In this document: positions 1-8,180 of the stretch, one piece after another
Position numbering within the stretch: position 1 is the first letter of the stretch
How the letters are laid out: each line of letters begins with the position of its first letter
Origin: Ruegeria lacuscaerulensis
Lineage (GTDB): Bacteria > Pseudomonadota > Alphaproteobacteria > Rhodobacterales > Rhodobacteraceae
Reading direction: 5' to 3'
DNA: 64,000 bases
NCBI RefSeq assembly: GCF_013034685.1
Contig: NZ_WQGO01000001.1
Coordinates: 434,001 to 498,000, forward strand
Translations under genes and position numbers: made by a program
Notes under the pieces: model-generated
The model's database searches: none
Told to the model about the DNA's origin: nothing
What the model saw: only the letters and a program-made list of their open reading frames with translations

Positions 1-513
1 GGCGAGACGGACGCGTTTTATCACTTCATCGCCGGGTTGCAGAACCATCTGCCCTCGGGTCTGGCGGTGATGGCGCCCTATGTGAACTCGTATCGCCGCT
101 ATGTGAAAGATCACGCCGCGCCGATCAATCTGGAATGGGCACGCGACAACCGCACCACCGGCATCCGCGTGCCGCTGTCGGGGCCTGAGGCGCGCCGGGT
201 CGAAAACCGCATCGCCGGGATGGACTGCAACCCCTATCTGGGCATCGCGCTGTCACTGGCCTGCGGCTATCTGGGCCTGGTCCAACAGGAACGCCCGCGC
301 CGTCAGTTCTATGGCGACGCTTACGAAGGCGAAGGCGATATCCCACAGGTCATGGGCAACGCGCTGGACCTGTTCGATGAAGCGACCGCCCTGCACGAGG
401 TTCTGGGCCCCGAGTTTGCCCGCGTCTATGGCATCGTCAAACGCGCCGAGTATGAAGAGTTCCTGCAAGTCATCTCTCCGTGGGAGCGTGAGCATCTGCT
501 GATGAATGTCTGA
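1..513 (+). CDS. Glutamine synthetase family protein, C-terminal part (5' end outside window)
   Basis: The reading frame is open from base 1, so only the C-terminal 170 residues are present. They match the catalytic half of glutamine-synthetase-like ligases: the NPYLGIALSLA segment, the substrate-loop stretch RVPLSGPEARRVENRIAG, and the usual tail SPWEREHLLMNV. Because an FAD amine oxidase starts 6 bases downstream, the likely role is gamma-glutamyl-polyamine synthetase (PuuA type), which ligates glutamate to putrescine or another amine in the cytoplasm. The substrate is inferred from this context; the N-terminal ATP-grasping part cannot be inspected. A second, full-length GS-like gene lies at 37601-38962. 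Confidence 0.85.
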   Translation, partial: GETDAFYHFIAGLQNHLPSGLAVMAPYVNSYRRYVKDHAAPINLEWARDNRTTGIRVPLSGPEARRVENRIAGMDCNPYLGIALSLACGYLGLVQQERPRRQFYGDAYEGEGDIPQVMGNALDLFDEATALHEVLGPEFARVYGIVKRAEYEEFLQVISPWEREHLLMNV

Positions 514-519
514 ACTGCG

Positions 520-1824
520 ATGAACCTGCTTTATTCCAACGACCGCAAGGCTGAATATCCAGCCAGCTGGTACGCGGCCACGGCCAATTCGATTGACCGC
601 TTTCCTGTTCTGGCAGGCGATGAAAAGGCCGATGTCTGCATCGTGGGCGGCGGCTATACCGGCCTGTCCGCTGCACTGCATCTGGCCGAGGCCGGGTTCA
701 GCGTGGTGCTGCTGGAGGCGCATCGTGTCGGCTTTGGCGCGTCGGGCCGCAATGGTGGTCAGTTGGGCAGCGCGCAGCGGATGGATCAGGAAGACCTTGA
801 ACGACTTGTCGGGGATGACGACGCAGCCAAGCTGTGGGATCTGGCTGAGGACGCGAAGGCGTTGGTCAAATCCCTGATCTCCAAGCACCAGATCGACTGC
901 AACCTGAAACCGGGCGTTGCCGTTCTGGGCCTGTCGGCTGGCGAACAGCAGGAATTGCATGATCACGCGGCGCATCTGTCTGACCGCTATGGCTATAACC
1001 AGATGGAGCTTCTGGACGAAGGCGCGGGCCACGGTCTGTGCCCCTCGCCCGCCTATCGCGGAGGCTATCTGGACATGGGTGCCGCGCATCTACATCCGCT
1101 TAACTACGCTTTGGGTCTGGCGCAGGTAGCGGCCAAGGCAGGCGTGCGGATTTATGAGGGCACCGAGGTGACGGGGGTCGAGGAAACCGCACCCGCCATA
1201 GTCCACACCGCGCAAGGCAAGGTCACGGCCGATCACGTCGTTCTGGCCTGTAACGGATATCTGGGAGGCCTGAACAGCAAGGTCGCCGCGCGGGTCATGC
1301 CGATCAACAATTTCATTGCTGCCACGGAACCGCTAGGCACCGATGCCGCCCGTGTTTTGACCCGAGACGTGGCGGTGGCCGATACGAAATTCGTGGTGAA
1401 CTACTTCCGCCTCAGCGCCGATAACCGGCTGCTGTTTGGTGGCGGCGAAAGCTATGGCTATCGCTTCCCGGCGGACATCGCCGCCAAAGTCCGCAAACCG
1501 ATGACAGAGATTTTCCCACACCTGCGCGACGTCAAGATCGACTATGCCTGGGGCGGCACACTGGCGATCACCATGCGGCGGATGCCGTATCTGACGCGGG
1601 TTGCGCCCAATATCCTGTCCGCCTCGGGCTATTCCGGCCATGGGGTTGGCACGGCAACCCATGCGGGACAGTTGATGGCGCTGGCCATCCAAGGCCAAGC
1701 CGAAGGGTTCGACACCATGGCGCGCGTCCCTGCCCTGCCCTTCCCCGGAGGCCCCGCCCTGCGCAGCCCCCTGCTGGTTCTGGCGATGACATGGTTTGCG
1801 TTGCGCGATCGGTTGGGGGTGTAA
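520..1824 (+). CDS. puuB: FAD-dependent amine oxidoreductase (gamma-glutamylputrescine oxidase-like)
   Basis: The 434-residue protein begins with a DAO-type FAD domain: the dinucleotide motif GGGYTG lies at about residues 43-48, followed by the acidic end of beta-2 in VVLLEAH and the flavin-contact stretch GASGRNGGQ near 73-81. The C-terminal YSGHGVGTATHAGQ returns to the FAD. Length and order match PuuB/OrdL oxidases, which oxidise gamma-glutamyl-amine to the aldehyde with release of ammonia and peroxide. It starts 6 bases after the GS-like stop, so the two are almost surely co-transcribed. It ends 11 bases before a convergent gene. The exact amine is unproven. Confidence 0.8.
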   Translation: MNLLYSNDRKAEYPASWYAATANSIDRFPVLAGDEKADVCIVGGGYTGLSAALHLAEAGFSVVLLEAHRVGFGASGRNGGQLGSAQRMDQEDLERLVGDDDAAKLWDLAEDAKALVKSLISKHQIDCNLKPGVAVLGLSAGEQQELHDHAAHLSDRYGYNQMELLDEGAGHGLCPSPAYRGGYLDMGAAHLHPLNYALGLAQVAAKAGVRIYEGTEVTGVEETAPAIVHTAQGKVTADHVVLACNGYLGGLNSKVAARVMPINNFIAATEPLGTDAARVLTRDVAVADTKFVVNYFRLSADNRLLFGGGESYGYRFPADIAAKVRKPMTEIFPHLRDVKIDYAWGGTLAITMRRMPYLTRVAPNILSASGYSGHGVGTATHAGQLMALAIQGQAEGFDTMARVPALPFPGGPALRSPLLVLAMTWFALRDRLGV

Positions 1825-1835
1825 TTGCGGATCGG

Positions 1836-2837
1836 TTAATTGAGTTTCAGTAAGCTACCGAAATCGCGTAGCACCCGAAATCCGGCAGACATTGTGCCTC
1901 CGTCCAGATGAATCTTGCCTCGAACTGCCGCGCGTGAAAAATCCATCGCAGTCCAGAAGGCCCCACCTCGACCTACCCTTCTAGCGCAGTCCCTGGTCAT
2001 GGCTTCTTGAAAATAGATGCTGGATGAATTCCACGCTTCGTGCCTTTTGCTCCAACAAGACATCGTGGCTTCTGATACATTTCCCGACATATGCCGCAAT
2101 CCCCACGCATTTTCGGCGTCTAGTTCATCCACTCGAACCGGATGGCCTCGCCCCGCCAGATCGGGGCGCTTCACACCCAGCATTTCTTCGGTCGGCTTGC
2201 CGTGAAAGTTGACCTGATCGGTGGTGACTTCCTCACCCTGAGCAAAGGGCGTCTGCGTCCCAGCGCGGGCCGCGCATTCCCACTCTGCCTCAGTGGGCAG
2301 GCGATAAACTTCGCCCCCCACTTTCTGGTTGAGCCATTTTGTATATGCAAGCCCGTCCAGATATGACACATCGACGACCGGGTAATTACCACGAATGTCT
2401 ATGCACGGCCCATCAATGCGCGGTGTGCAAGCACGCGGGATATGCCCCCCGCAACCTCCGTCGTTGACGCAGGCCATCCATTGATCATGGGTCACCTCGC
2501 TGCGCCCCATTGCGATAGGCATATCGATCGTTACCTGGTGAACCGGTCCCTCGTGATGGGCGATATAGGGCTCTTCCGGTGTCGCAAGACGAAATCCCTT
2601 TTTGTCCCAATGGAAGTTGCGCTTGGATTCTCCCGGTGCAGCGCCCATCAGAAACTCTCCCAACGGCAACACGATCATCTCGGGGCAGACGTCGCATTCC
2701 TGGAACATCTCAAGCGGCGCGACTTCGGTTCCGTCGGACAGGACGTATTGCGCATGAGCTGGCAGAGCGAGAATGGACAGTGAAAAAGCAAGTCTAGCAA
2801 GCATGATGGCAACAATCCGGACCGTGAAATGCAACAT
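1836..2837 (-). CDS. Exported formylglycine-generating-enzyme (FGE/sulfatase-modifying) domain protein
   Basis: This 333-residue protein has an N-terminal signal peptide ending around LALPAHAQ (residues 24-31) and an FGE-sulfatase fold after it. Landmarks of the fold are HQVTIDMPIAMGRSEVTHDQW, here seen in parts (VHQVTID and EVTHDQWMACV), YRLPTEAEWECAARAG, WGLRHMSGNVSE, and the closing RGGAFW...GFR pattern. Many bacterial members are not sulfatase activators but serve varied roles, including copper-dependent or purely structural ones. No sulfatase gene is nearby, so function is unknown. The start at 2837 has a GGGA about 8 bases upstream; a second ATG at 2804 would still leave a signal peptide. 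Confidence 0.75.
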   Translation of the reverse strand: MLHFTVRIVAIMLARLAFSLSILALPAHAQYVLSDGTEVAPLEMFQECDVCPEMIVLPLGEFLMGAAPGESKRNFHWDKKGFRLATPEEPYIAHHEGPVHQVTIDMPIAMGRSEVTHDQWMACVNDGGCGGHIPRACTPRIDGPCIDIRGNYPVVDVSYLDGLAYTKWLNQKVGGEVYRLPTEAEWECAARAGTQTPFAQGEEVTTDQVNFHGKPTEEMLGVKRPDLAGRGHPVRVDELDAENAWGLRHMSGNVSEATMSCWSKRHEAWNSSSIYFQEAMTRDCARRVGRGGAFWTAMDFSRAAVRGKIHLDGGTMSAGFRVLRDFGSLLKLN

Positions 2838-3018
2838 GTAGATTGTCCCATTGCCACCCGGATTCCCCTACGGATACAAGACGCAATCCGGCGGTCGGGA
2901 TGCAATTGCCCCTAAATACAACAGTTCGGTGAAATTTCGCAGCATGTTCACGTAGGGGCTTGGATTGAAATTCTTTTAGCTTTATCTTTTCCAAAGATAG
3001 AATTTGGGAAAATCAAAT

Positions 3019-4233
3019 ATGACGCTTCCTCCTAACGTTCATGACGCCGAACCCATCCCTGCCGCCGCGCGTAAGGCCATCGACGCCCTGATGCAGTCGG
3101 GCGACCTGTTCCGCTATACCGCGCCGCAAGACGCGCCTGTTGCGCTGCTGGAAAGCGAATTCGCGGCCCTTTTGGGCACGAAATACGCGCTGGCGGTATC
3201 GTCCTGCTCGGCGGCCTTGTTCCTGTCGCTCAAGGCGTTGGGCCTGCCGCGGGATGCGCGGGTGTTGATCCCCGGATTTACCTTTGCGGCCGTGCCGTCC
3301 TCGGTCGTCCATGCGGATTGCATTCCGGTTTTGTGCGAAGTGGGCGAGAATTATCGCATCGACATGGCCGATTTCGAGGCCAAGCTGGACAGCGTTCAGG
3401 CCGTCATCATCAGCCATATGCGCGGCCATACATCTGACATGGACGCGATCATGGTACTGTGTGATGCGCGCAATATTCCCGTGATCGAGGATGCGGCCCA
3501 TTCGCTGGGCACCACCTGGCATGGGCGTAATATCGGCACGATTGGCAAGGTCGGCTGTTTCTCATTCCAGTCCTACAAAATGATCAACGCGGGTGAAGGT
3601 GGTATCCTGATCACGGACGACGCCGACCTGGTGGCCCGCGCCGTGATCATGTCGGGCGCGTATGAGCATAACTGGAAAAAACACAAAGGCCCGCGTGGCG
3701 ACAACTCGCCCGAATTGGAGCAAGCCTTTTCTCGCTGGCAGAACCAATTGCCGCTGTATAATTTGCGGATGAGCAACCTCAGCGCCGCCGTGATCCGGCC
3801 GCAGATCCCTGAGCTGGCGCGCCGCGTCAAAGACGGGCTCGCCAATCACGACTACGTGGCCGACCGATTGAACACCTCGCCTTATATCAACGTCCCTGCC
3901 CCGCTTGCGCCGGAACAACGTGCACCGGATTCGATCCAGTTCAACCTGGTGAACCTGAGCGATGATGATATCCGCGCCTTTGCCGCAGCATCCGAGGCGC
4001 GAGGCGTCAAGGTTCAGGTTTTTGGTCTGAGCGAGGACAACGCCCGCGCCTTCTGGAACTGGCAGTTTCTGCCCGAGCAGGTCGATCTTCCCCAAACACG
4101 CGAGATGCTGATGAAAGCGTGCGATGTGCGCCTGCCCGTCCGCCTGACACGGGAAGAGCTGGACGTGATCGCGGACATTCTGCTGGCCTCAGTCGGCGAG
4201 GTCACCGCCCCCGAGATGGCGTTCGGCACCTGA
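3019..4233 (+). CDS. DegT/DnrJ/EryC1/StrS family PLP aminotransferase
   Basis: This 404-residue protein is a sugar-aminotransferase-type PLP enzyme. The aspartate for the pyridine nitrogen sits in VIEDAAHSLG (about D158) and the Schiff-base lysine in SFQSYKMINAGEGG (about K187). The early GFTFAAVPS segment also fits the family. Members usually transaminate a keto sugar, but some act on small keto compounds, and here there is no polysaccharide cluster around it, so the substrate cannot be named. The ATG at 3019 was preferred over an in-frame TTG at 3004, because GGGA lies about 9 bases before it. The gene stands alone, divergent from the FGE-domain gene and convergent with the protease gene. 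Confidence 0.85.
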   Translation: MTLPPNVHDAEPIPAAARKAIDALMQSGDLFRYTAPQDAPVALLESEFAALLGTKYALAVSSCSAALFLSLKALGLPRDARVLIPGFTFAAVPSSVVHADCIPVLCEVGENYRIDMADFEAKLDSVQAVIISHMRGHTSDMDAIMVLCDARNIPVIEDAAHSLGTTWHGRNIGTIGKVGCFSFQSYKMINAGEGGILITDDADLVARAVIMSGAYEHNWKKHKGPRGDNSPELEQAFSRWQNQLPLYNLRMSNLSAAVIRPQIPELARRVKDGLANHDYVADRLNTSPYINVPAPLAPEQRAPDSIQFNLVNLSDDDIRAFAAASEARGVKVQVFGLSEDNARAFWNWQFLPEQVDLPQTREMLMKACDVRLPVRLTREELDVIADILLASVGEVTAPEMAFGT

Positions 4234-4236
4234 GCG

Positions 4237-4992
4237 TCAGCGCGAGGGTACGTAGACAACTCGACTGGACACAAACAGCGCCGCGATCCCTTCAGGGGTT
4301 GCGGCGACGCGCGATAAGACACCAGCCACAGCCAGCCCCGATGGCGTGTCAATCAATAAGGGCGCGCCGGAATCCCCCATCATTACAGGGCAATCCGCGA
4401 TCATCAGCGCATCAGTGCGCCGAACAACCGGACATGGGTTCGCACGGCTGAGGACATGCGGCCGCACTCCAGCATACCCCGCGACCGATCCGGTCAACAT
4501 ATCCTGCGCTGTCAGAGGAAAAGAACCCAACGCCCGGCCAATCGGGTTCTCCAGTTCAAGCACCGCCCAATCCAGTTCAGGTCCGTCATTGAATGCAGTG
4601 CCTTGGCCTTCGGGCAGGACATAGCGCTTGGCGGTCGAGACCGCGGAGGCCTCCCCTCGCTGATACCCAGCAGCAAAGCGGATACTGGATGGCGGTATCC
4701 AGCGCTGACGCGCGGCATTGTAAAGGCAATGCGCGGCGGTCAGAACCAAATCATCCGCGACCAAAACGCCGGTGCAATGAGATCGCTGGGCCCTGCTGGC
4801 AAAATTGACTCGTCCGATTGCGCGCCATGGCGGTTCAGCCGCATCCAGTATTTCGCGGGCACGGATATCTGCGCAACCATCATCCACAGCAGACCCAAGC
4901 GTGCAGATCGGCGACCGCGGCTCAGAAAACTGCCCTTGCGCATAAACGAGCGCTGCCCAACACAGCACGACGCCCGTCAGCACCCAGCGCAT
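4237..4992 (-). CDS. Secreted trypsin-like serine protease (S1 family)
   Basis: The 251-residue product has a signal peptide (residues 1-18, ending in ALVYA) and a complete chymotrypsin-type triad: His88 in VLTAAHC, Asp141 in LDWAVLELE and Ser208 in MMGDSGAPLL. Cysteines at the usual places (C73 and C89 around the His) suggest periplasmic disulfides. The protease probably acts in the periplasm or outside the cell; its substrate is unknown. The start codon lies 7 bases after the phaR stop on the same strand, so it is probably read through from phaR, although a functional link to PHA is not evident. Confidence 0.85.
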   Translation of the reverse strand: MRWVLTGVVLCWAALVYAQGQFSEPRSPICTLGSAVDDGCADIRAREILDAAEPPWRAIGRVNFASRAQRSHCTGVLVADDLVLTAAHCLYNAARQRWIPPSSIRFAAGYQRGEASAVSTAKRYVLPEGQGTAFNDGPELDWAVLELENPIGRALGSFPLTAQDMLTGSVAGYAGVRPHVLSRANPCPVVRRTDALMIADCPVMMGDSGAPLLIDTPSGLAVAGVLSRVAATPEGIAALFVSSRVVYVPSR

Positions 4993-4999
4993 GGCAGGT

Positions 5000-5554
5000 T
5001 CAGTTCAGTTTGGACAGTTTCTGCTGAAGCTCGGCAAGCTGCTTTTTGATGTCGTCCAGATCTTCTTTCGGTTCAGATTTGGCCTCATCTTCCTTGTCGG
5101 GGCCAGACCACTGGCCAGACAATCCGCCGGTCATCGCCTTCAGAAAAGCCTGTTGCTGCGCCTGCATCGCCTCGAACCCGGGCATCTGGGACATCGGGTT
5201 CATGGCGTTCATGTTCTCCATCATCTTGGACTGGCTTTCGCGCAGCATATCGAACGAGCTTTGCAAGAACTGCGGCATCATTCCACCTCCCGGCAGCATG
5301 TAACTGCGGACCAGATCGTTCAGCACGTTCACCGGCAGCACGTTTTCGCCCCGGCTTTCATGTTCCGCAATGATTTGCAGCAGATATTGGCGTGTCAGGT
5401 CATCCCCTGTCTTCAGGTCGATAATCTGCACTTCGCGCCCATCGCGAATGAACACCGCGATATCCTCTAGCGTGACGTAGTCGCTGGTCTCGGTGTTATA
5501 CAGCCGACGGCTGGCATAGCGTTTGATCAGCAACGGTTTTTCTTGTTCTGACAC
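5000..5554 (-). CDS. phaR: Polyhydroxyalkanoate synthesis repressor PhaR
   Basis: The 184-residue protein begins with the PHB/PHA accumulation regulator DNA-binding domain (IKRYASRRLYNTETSDYVTL, followed by DLKTGDDLTRQYLLQII), which is diagnostic for PhaR. The C-terminal half is rich in Met and Gln and carries helices that bind PHB granules in studied homologs. PhaR represses phaP and often itself, and is titrated off DNA by nascent polymer. It lies downstream of phaP on the same strand, separated by a strong terminator, so it has its own promoter in 5555-5610. That region has only partial CTGC/GCAG half-sites. Confidence 0.95.
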   Translation of the reverse strand: MSEQEKPLLIKRYASRRLYNTETSDYVTLEDIAVFIRDGREVQIIDLKTGDDLTRQYLLQIIAEHESRGENVLPVNVLNDLVRSYMLPGGGMMPQFLQSSFDMLRESQSKMMENMNAMNPMSQMPGFEAMQAQQQAFLKAMTGGLSGQWSGPDKEDEAKSEPKEDLDDIKKQLAELQQKLSKLN

Positions 5555-5610
5555 CGTTTACCCTCCCCAAGGATGATGCGTTGCAGCAGAGATTATGCGA
5601 CTGCAGAACA

Positions 5611-5640
5611 AAAAGAAAGGGCAGGTCTTTCGACCTGCCC
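5611..5640 (-). terminator. Rho-independent terminator of phaP
   Basis: Perfect 9-bp stem GGGCAGGTC (5619-5627) with GACCTGCCC (5632-5640) around a 4-base loop. Read on the minus strand it is followed by TTTCTTTTTGT. It stops transcripts of the phasin gene before phaR. Confidence 0.9.
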
Positions 5641-5688
5641 AACGCGATTGCACCAGATGGGAGGAATGGGTGCGCCTCGCGGCCTTAC

Positions 5689-6135
5689 TTACTTGGCAGC
5701 TGTTGCTTTCTTGGCAGCAGCAGTCACCTCGTTGGTGGCTTTCTTGACAGCAGCAGTTGCGTCTTCTGCAGCGTCTTTACCGGCAGCCATCAGCAACTCG
5801 ACGGTTTCGCTCTGAACTTTTTTCGCGATTTCAGCGAAAGCAGCCAGGTTTTCTGCGGCAACTTCAGCCGACGCGCTTGCGAAGTCGGTTGCGGCTTTTG
5901 CGTAGTCGGCAGGCTCTGCCTTTGCTTTCGACATCTCGGTCAGTTTGGCCAGAGTGTCTTTGGTCCATTTGTTCGAGATTTCTGCCGATTTCTCTGCAGC
6001 TTCCAGAGCAACACCCGACAGTTTTTCGTTCAGGGTTGCGGTCGACTTGAAGGCACCTTCCAGAGCGGAAGTGTCAACGGGGAATGCGCCCATGATGTCT
6101 TTCAGGGTCGCGGTGAAGTCAGGGGTCTTTGCCAT
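5689..6135 (-). CDS. phaP: Phasin family protein (PHA granule coat)
   Basis: The 148-residue protein is a helix-rich phasin: it opens with MAKTPDFTATLKDIMGAFPV, continues with the amphipathic phasin helix pair around NEKLSGVALEAAEKSAEISN, and ends in an Ala/Lys-rich tail with AAVKKATNEVTAAAKKATAAK-like repeats. It coats PHB granules and controls their size and number. The start at 6135 was chosen because AAAGGA lies about 9 bases upstream; an open frame further upstream is just leader. Two PhaR-type sites lie in the leader. The Ala/Lys tail resembles histone-H1-like segments seen in some granule proteins that tether granules to the nucleoid. Confidence 0.9.
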   Translation of the reverse strand: MAKTPDFTATLKDIMGAFPVDTSALEGAFKSTATLNEKLSGVALEAAEKSAEISNKWTKDTLAKLTEMSKAKAEPADYAKAATDFASASAEVAAENLAAFAEIAKKVQSETVELLMAAGKDAAEDATAAVKKATNEVTAAAKKATAAK

Positions 6136-6201
6136 TGTCCAAATCCTTTTTGCCGAACCGGGCCCGCCCCGGTTTTCATCAGCTTGAGGACAATATGATT
6201 G

Positions 6202-6212
6202 CTGCATCGCAG
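6202..6212 (-). promoter_or_regulatory. Putative PhaR operator, distal phaP site
   Basis: CTGCATCGCAG, an exact CTGC-N3-GCAG palindrome, 67 bases upstream of the phaP start. PhaR proteins of Rhodobacteraceae are reported to bind sites of this type; binding here is inferred. Confidence 0.6.
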
Positions 6213-6230
6213 CATTGCAAGATTTTTTTG

Positions 6231-6241
6231 CTGCAGCGCAG
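6231..6241 (-). promoter_or_regulatory. Putative PhaR operator, second phaP site
   Basis: CTGCAGCGCAG, a second exact CTGC-N3-GCAG site, 29 bases from the first and flanked by T- and A-runs that could hold the promoter. Confidence 0.6.
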
Positions 6242-6266
6242 AAAAAACTTCGGATTCCCTTACTAA

Positions 6267-8069
6267 TCAATCAGTTGCTTTGGCCAATACATAGGTACCG
6301 GGCGCGGGACACAGAGACGGGTGGTTCGAATCGCCCGGCTCACGCGCCGGAATCTGCTTGCCAGACCGCTTTCTCAACCACGCTTCCCAAAGCGGCCACC
6401 AGGACCCTTCATGGAAATCGGCATCCTTCATCCAGCTGTCAGCGTCCAGCTGCATGTCTGGGTTGGTATAATGCCCGTATTTCTTTTTGCTGGGCGGATT
6501 CACGATGCCTGCGATATGACCCGATTCCGACACCACAAAAGTTTTCGACCGTGACCCCATCTGCTGCACGCCGCGGTAACAGTCTTTCCAGGCCGCGATA
6601 TGATCGGTCTCGCAGGTGATTGACATTAACGGCACGTCGACATCCCGGATATGCAGCTTGTGCCCCAACAGTTCAAACCCGTCCGTGACAAAATCATTGC
6701 TTTGACACAGCCCACGCAAATACTCGACCGCCATGCGGCCTGGCAGGTTGGCCCCATCTCCGTTCCAGTACAGCAAATCAAACGCCGGAGGTGTTTCGCC
6801 CATCATGTAGCTGCGGATTGCGGGGCCGTAGATCAGGTCGTTGGAGCGCAGAAAGGACATGGTTCGCCCGATGACCCAAGCTTTTAGCACGCCATCCTTA
6901 CCGATCTGGTCTTCGATGCCGTTGACGAAGTCGTTTTGCAGAAACGGGGTGAACTCTCCCTGTTCGCCAAAATCGGTCAGAGTGGTGAAGAACGTGGCCG
7001 ACTTGATCGACTTGTCCCCGCGCTGCTTCAACAGCGAAAGCGTCAGGCTTAGTGTGGTGCCCGCGATGCAATAGCCGACCGCATTGACTTGCTTGACCTT
7101 ACAAATGTCCTTCACCTGCTCGATCGCGGTCAGGTAACCTTCTTCAATATAGTCCCCCATGCCGATTTCGGCGTGGGATGCGTTCGCATTTGCCCAACTG
7201 ACGACAAATAGGGTGTAGCCCTGCTCCGTTACCCATTTGATCAGGCTGTTCTGGGCTTTGAGGTCCAGAATGTAGAATTTGTTGATCCAGGGCGGGAACA
7301 GGACAATCGGCGTTTCATGCACTGTCTCGGTTGCCGGTTTGTACTGGATCAGCTCCATCAACCGGTTGCGATAGACCACCTCTCCCGGTGTCGTGGCGAT
7401 ATTGCCGCCCACTTCAAAGGCGCTGTCATCCGCCAGTCGAACAACCATCTCGCCATCATTGGCCTCCAGATCGGAAACGAGGTTCTCCAGCCCTTTGATC
7501 AGCGACTGACCTTCAGTCTCGACCGCTTTTTCCAGCGCATCAGGGTTTGTGGCCAGAAAATTTGTCGGAGACATCATGTTGATGATCTGTTGCGAAAAAA
7601 AGTGAAGACGCTGCTTGTCTTTGGCATCCATGTCATCGACCGAGGCCACTGCTTCTGAAATCGCATCGGCATTTGTCTGGTATTGCTGGCGGACGAAGCG
7701 GAAATAAGGGTTAGTCTCCCAAAGCGGATTGGCAAAACGTTTGTCTTTGGCTACTGGTGCCGCCCCCTCAACTTCGCCCGTTGTCAGCGCCTGCTGCGCT
7801 TCGGCAAAGTTCATGACAGACTTGCTCCAATAGGCAATCTGGTGTTCCAACAGCTTGGCGGGATTTTGCCAAGCCTCGGCCATATATGCCGTTGCTGCTT
7901 TTGCGAAAAGCTCTTGATTCGGGCCGTCCAACGCGGGGGAATGCGCCTTCTTCCCGGCCATGACCTCGACCAGCCGCTTCGACAGCTCTTCGACTTTGTT
8001 CAAATTTTCTTTAAGCCGTTCAAGATGTTCTGCGGACAATTCCTGCGCCTGGTCTTCACTTGTTGTCAT
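6267..8069 (-). CDS. phaC: Class I poly(3-hydroxyalkanoate) synthase PhaC
   Basis: At 600 residues this is the normal size for a class I synthase polymerising (R)-3-hydroxybutyryl-CoA into PHB on the granule surface. The lipase-like box reads GYCIAG with the nucleophile Cys334; the partner Asp489 is in TCETDHIAAW and His518 in SESGHIAGIV. The N-terminal domain (residues 1-200) holds the granule/dimer region and the C-terminal part the alpha/beta-hydrolase catalytic domain. It is divergent from phaZ, with a 111-bp shared promoter region containing a PhaR-type site. phaA and phaB are not in the window. Confidence 0.96.
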   Translation of the reverse strand: MTTSEDQAQELSAEHLERLKENLNKVEELSKRLVEVMAGKKAHSPALDGPNQELFAKAATAYMAEAWQNPAKLLEHQIAYWSKSVMNFAEAQQALTTGEVEGAAPVAKDKRFANPLWETNPYFRFVRQQYQTNADAISEAVASVDDMDAKDKQRLHFFSQQIINMMSPTNFLATNPDALEKAVETEGQSLIKGLENLVSDLEANDGEMVVRLADDSAFEVGGNIATTPGEVVYRNRLMELIQYKPATETVHETPIVLFPPWINKFYILDLKAQNSLIKWVTEQGYTLFVVSWANANASHAEIGMGDYIEEGYLTAIEQVKDICKVKQVNAVGYCIAGTTLSLTLSLLKQRGDKSIKSATFFTTLTDFGEQGEFTPFLQNDFVNGIEDQIGKDGVLKAWVIGRTMSFLRSNDLIYGPAIRSYMMGETPPAFDLLYWNGDGANLPGRMAVEYLRGLCQSNDFVTDGFELLGHKLHIRDVDVPLMSITCETDHIAAWKDCYRGVQQMGSRSKTFVVSESGHIAGIVNPPSKKKYGHYTNPDMQLDADSWMKDADFHEGSWWPLWEAWLRKRSGKQIPAREPGDSNHPSLCPAPGTYVLAKATD

Positions 8070-8093
8070 TTTAACAATTCCCCCGTAATCTTG

Positions 8094-8104
8094 CTGCTAT
8101 GCAG
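8094..8104. promoter_or_regulatory. Putative PhaR operator between phaC and phaZ
   Basis: CTGCTATGCAG, a third exact CTGC-N3-GCAG site. It is centred 30 bases upstream of phaC and about 82 bases upstream of phaZ, so it could affect either promoter. Confidence 0.55.
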
Positions 8105-8180
8105 AATAACGTCGCGGCAGCCGCAGCGCAAAGCGACGAATGGTCCGAAGTTTAGGGCTGTCACTCAGGAGGTTCGCCCG

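Noticed and set aside
2865..2958. Inverted repeat CCCCTACG / CGTAGGGG in the gap before the aminotransferase gene
   Set aside because: The arms are 78 bases apart and short; chance pairing is likely and no regulator is indicated.
6323..6332. GGTTCGAATC resembling a tRNA T-loop
   Set aside because: It lies inside phaC and no acceptor or anticodon stem can be formed around it.
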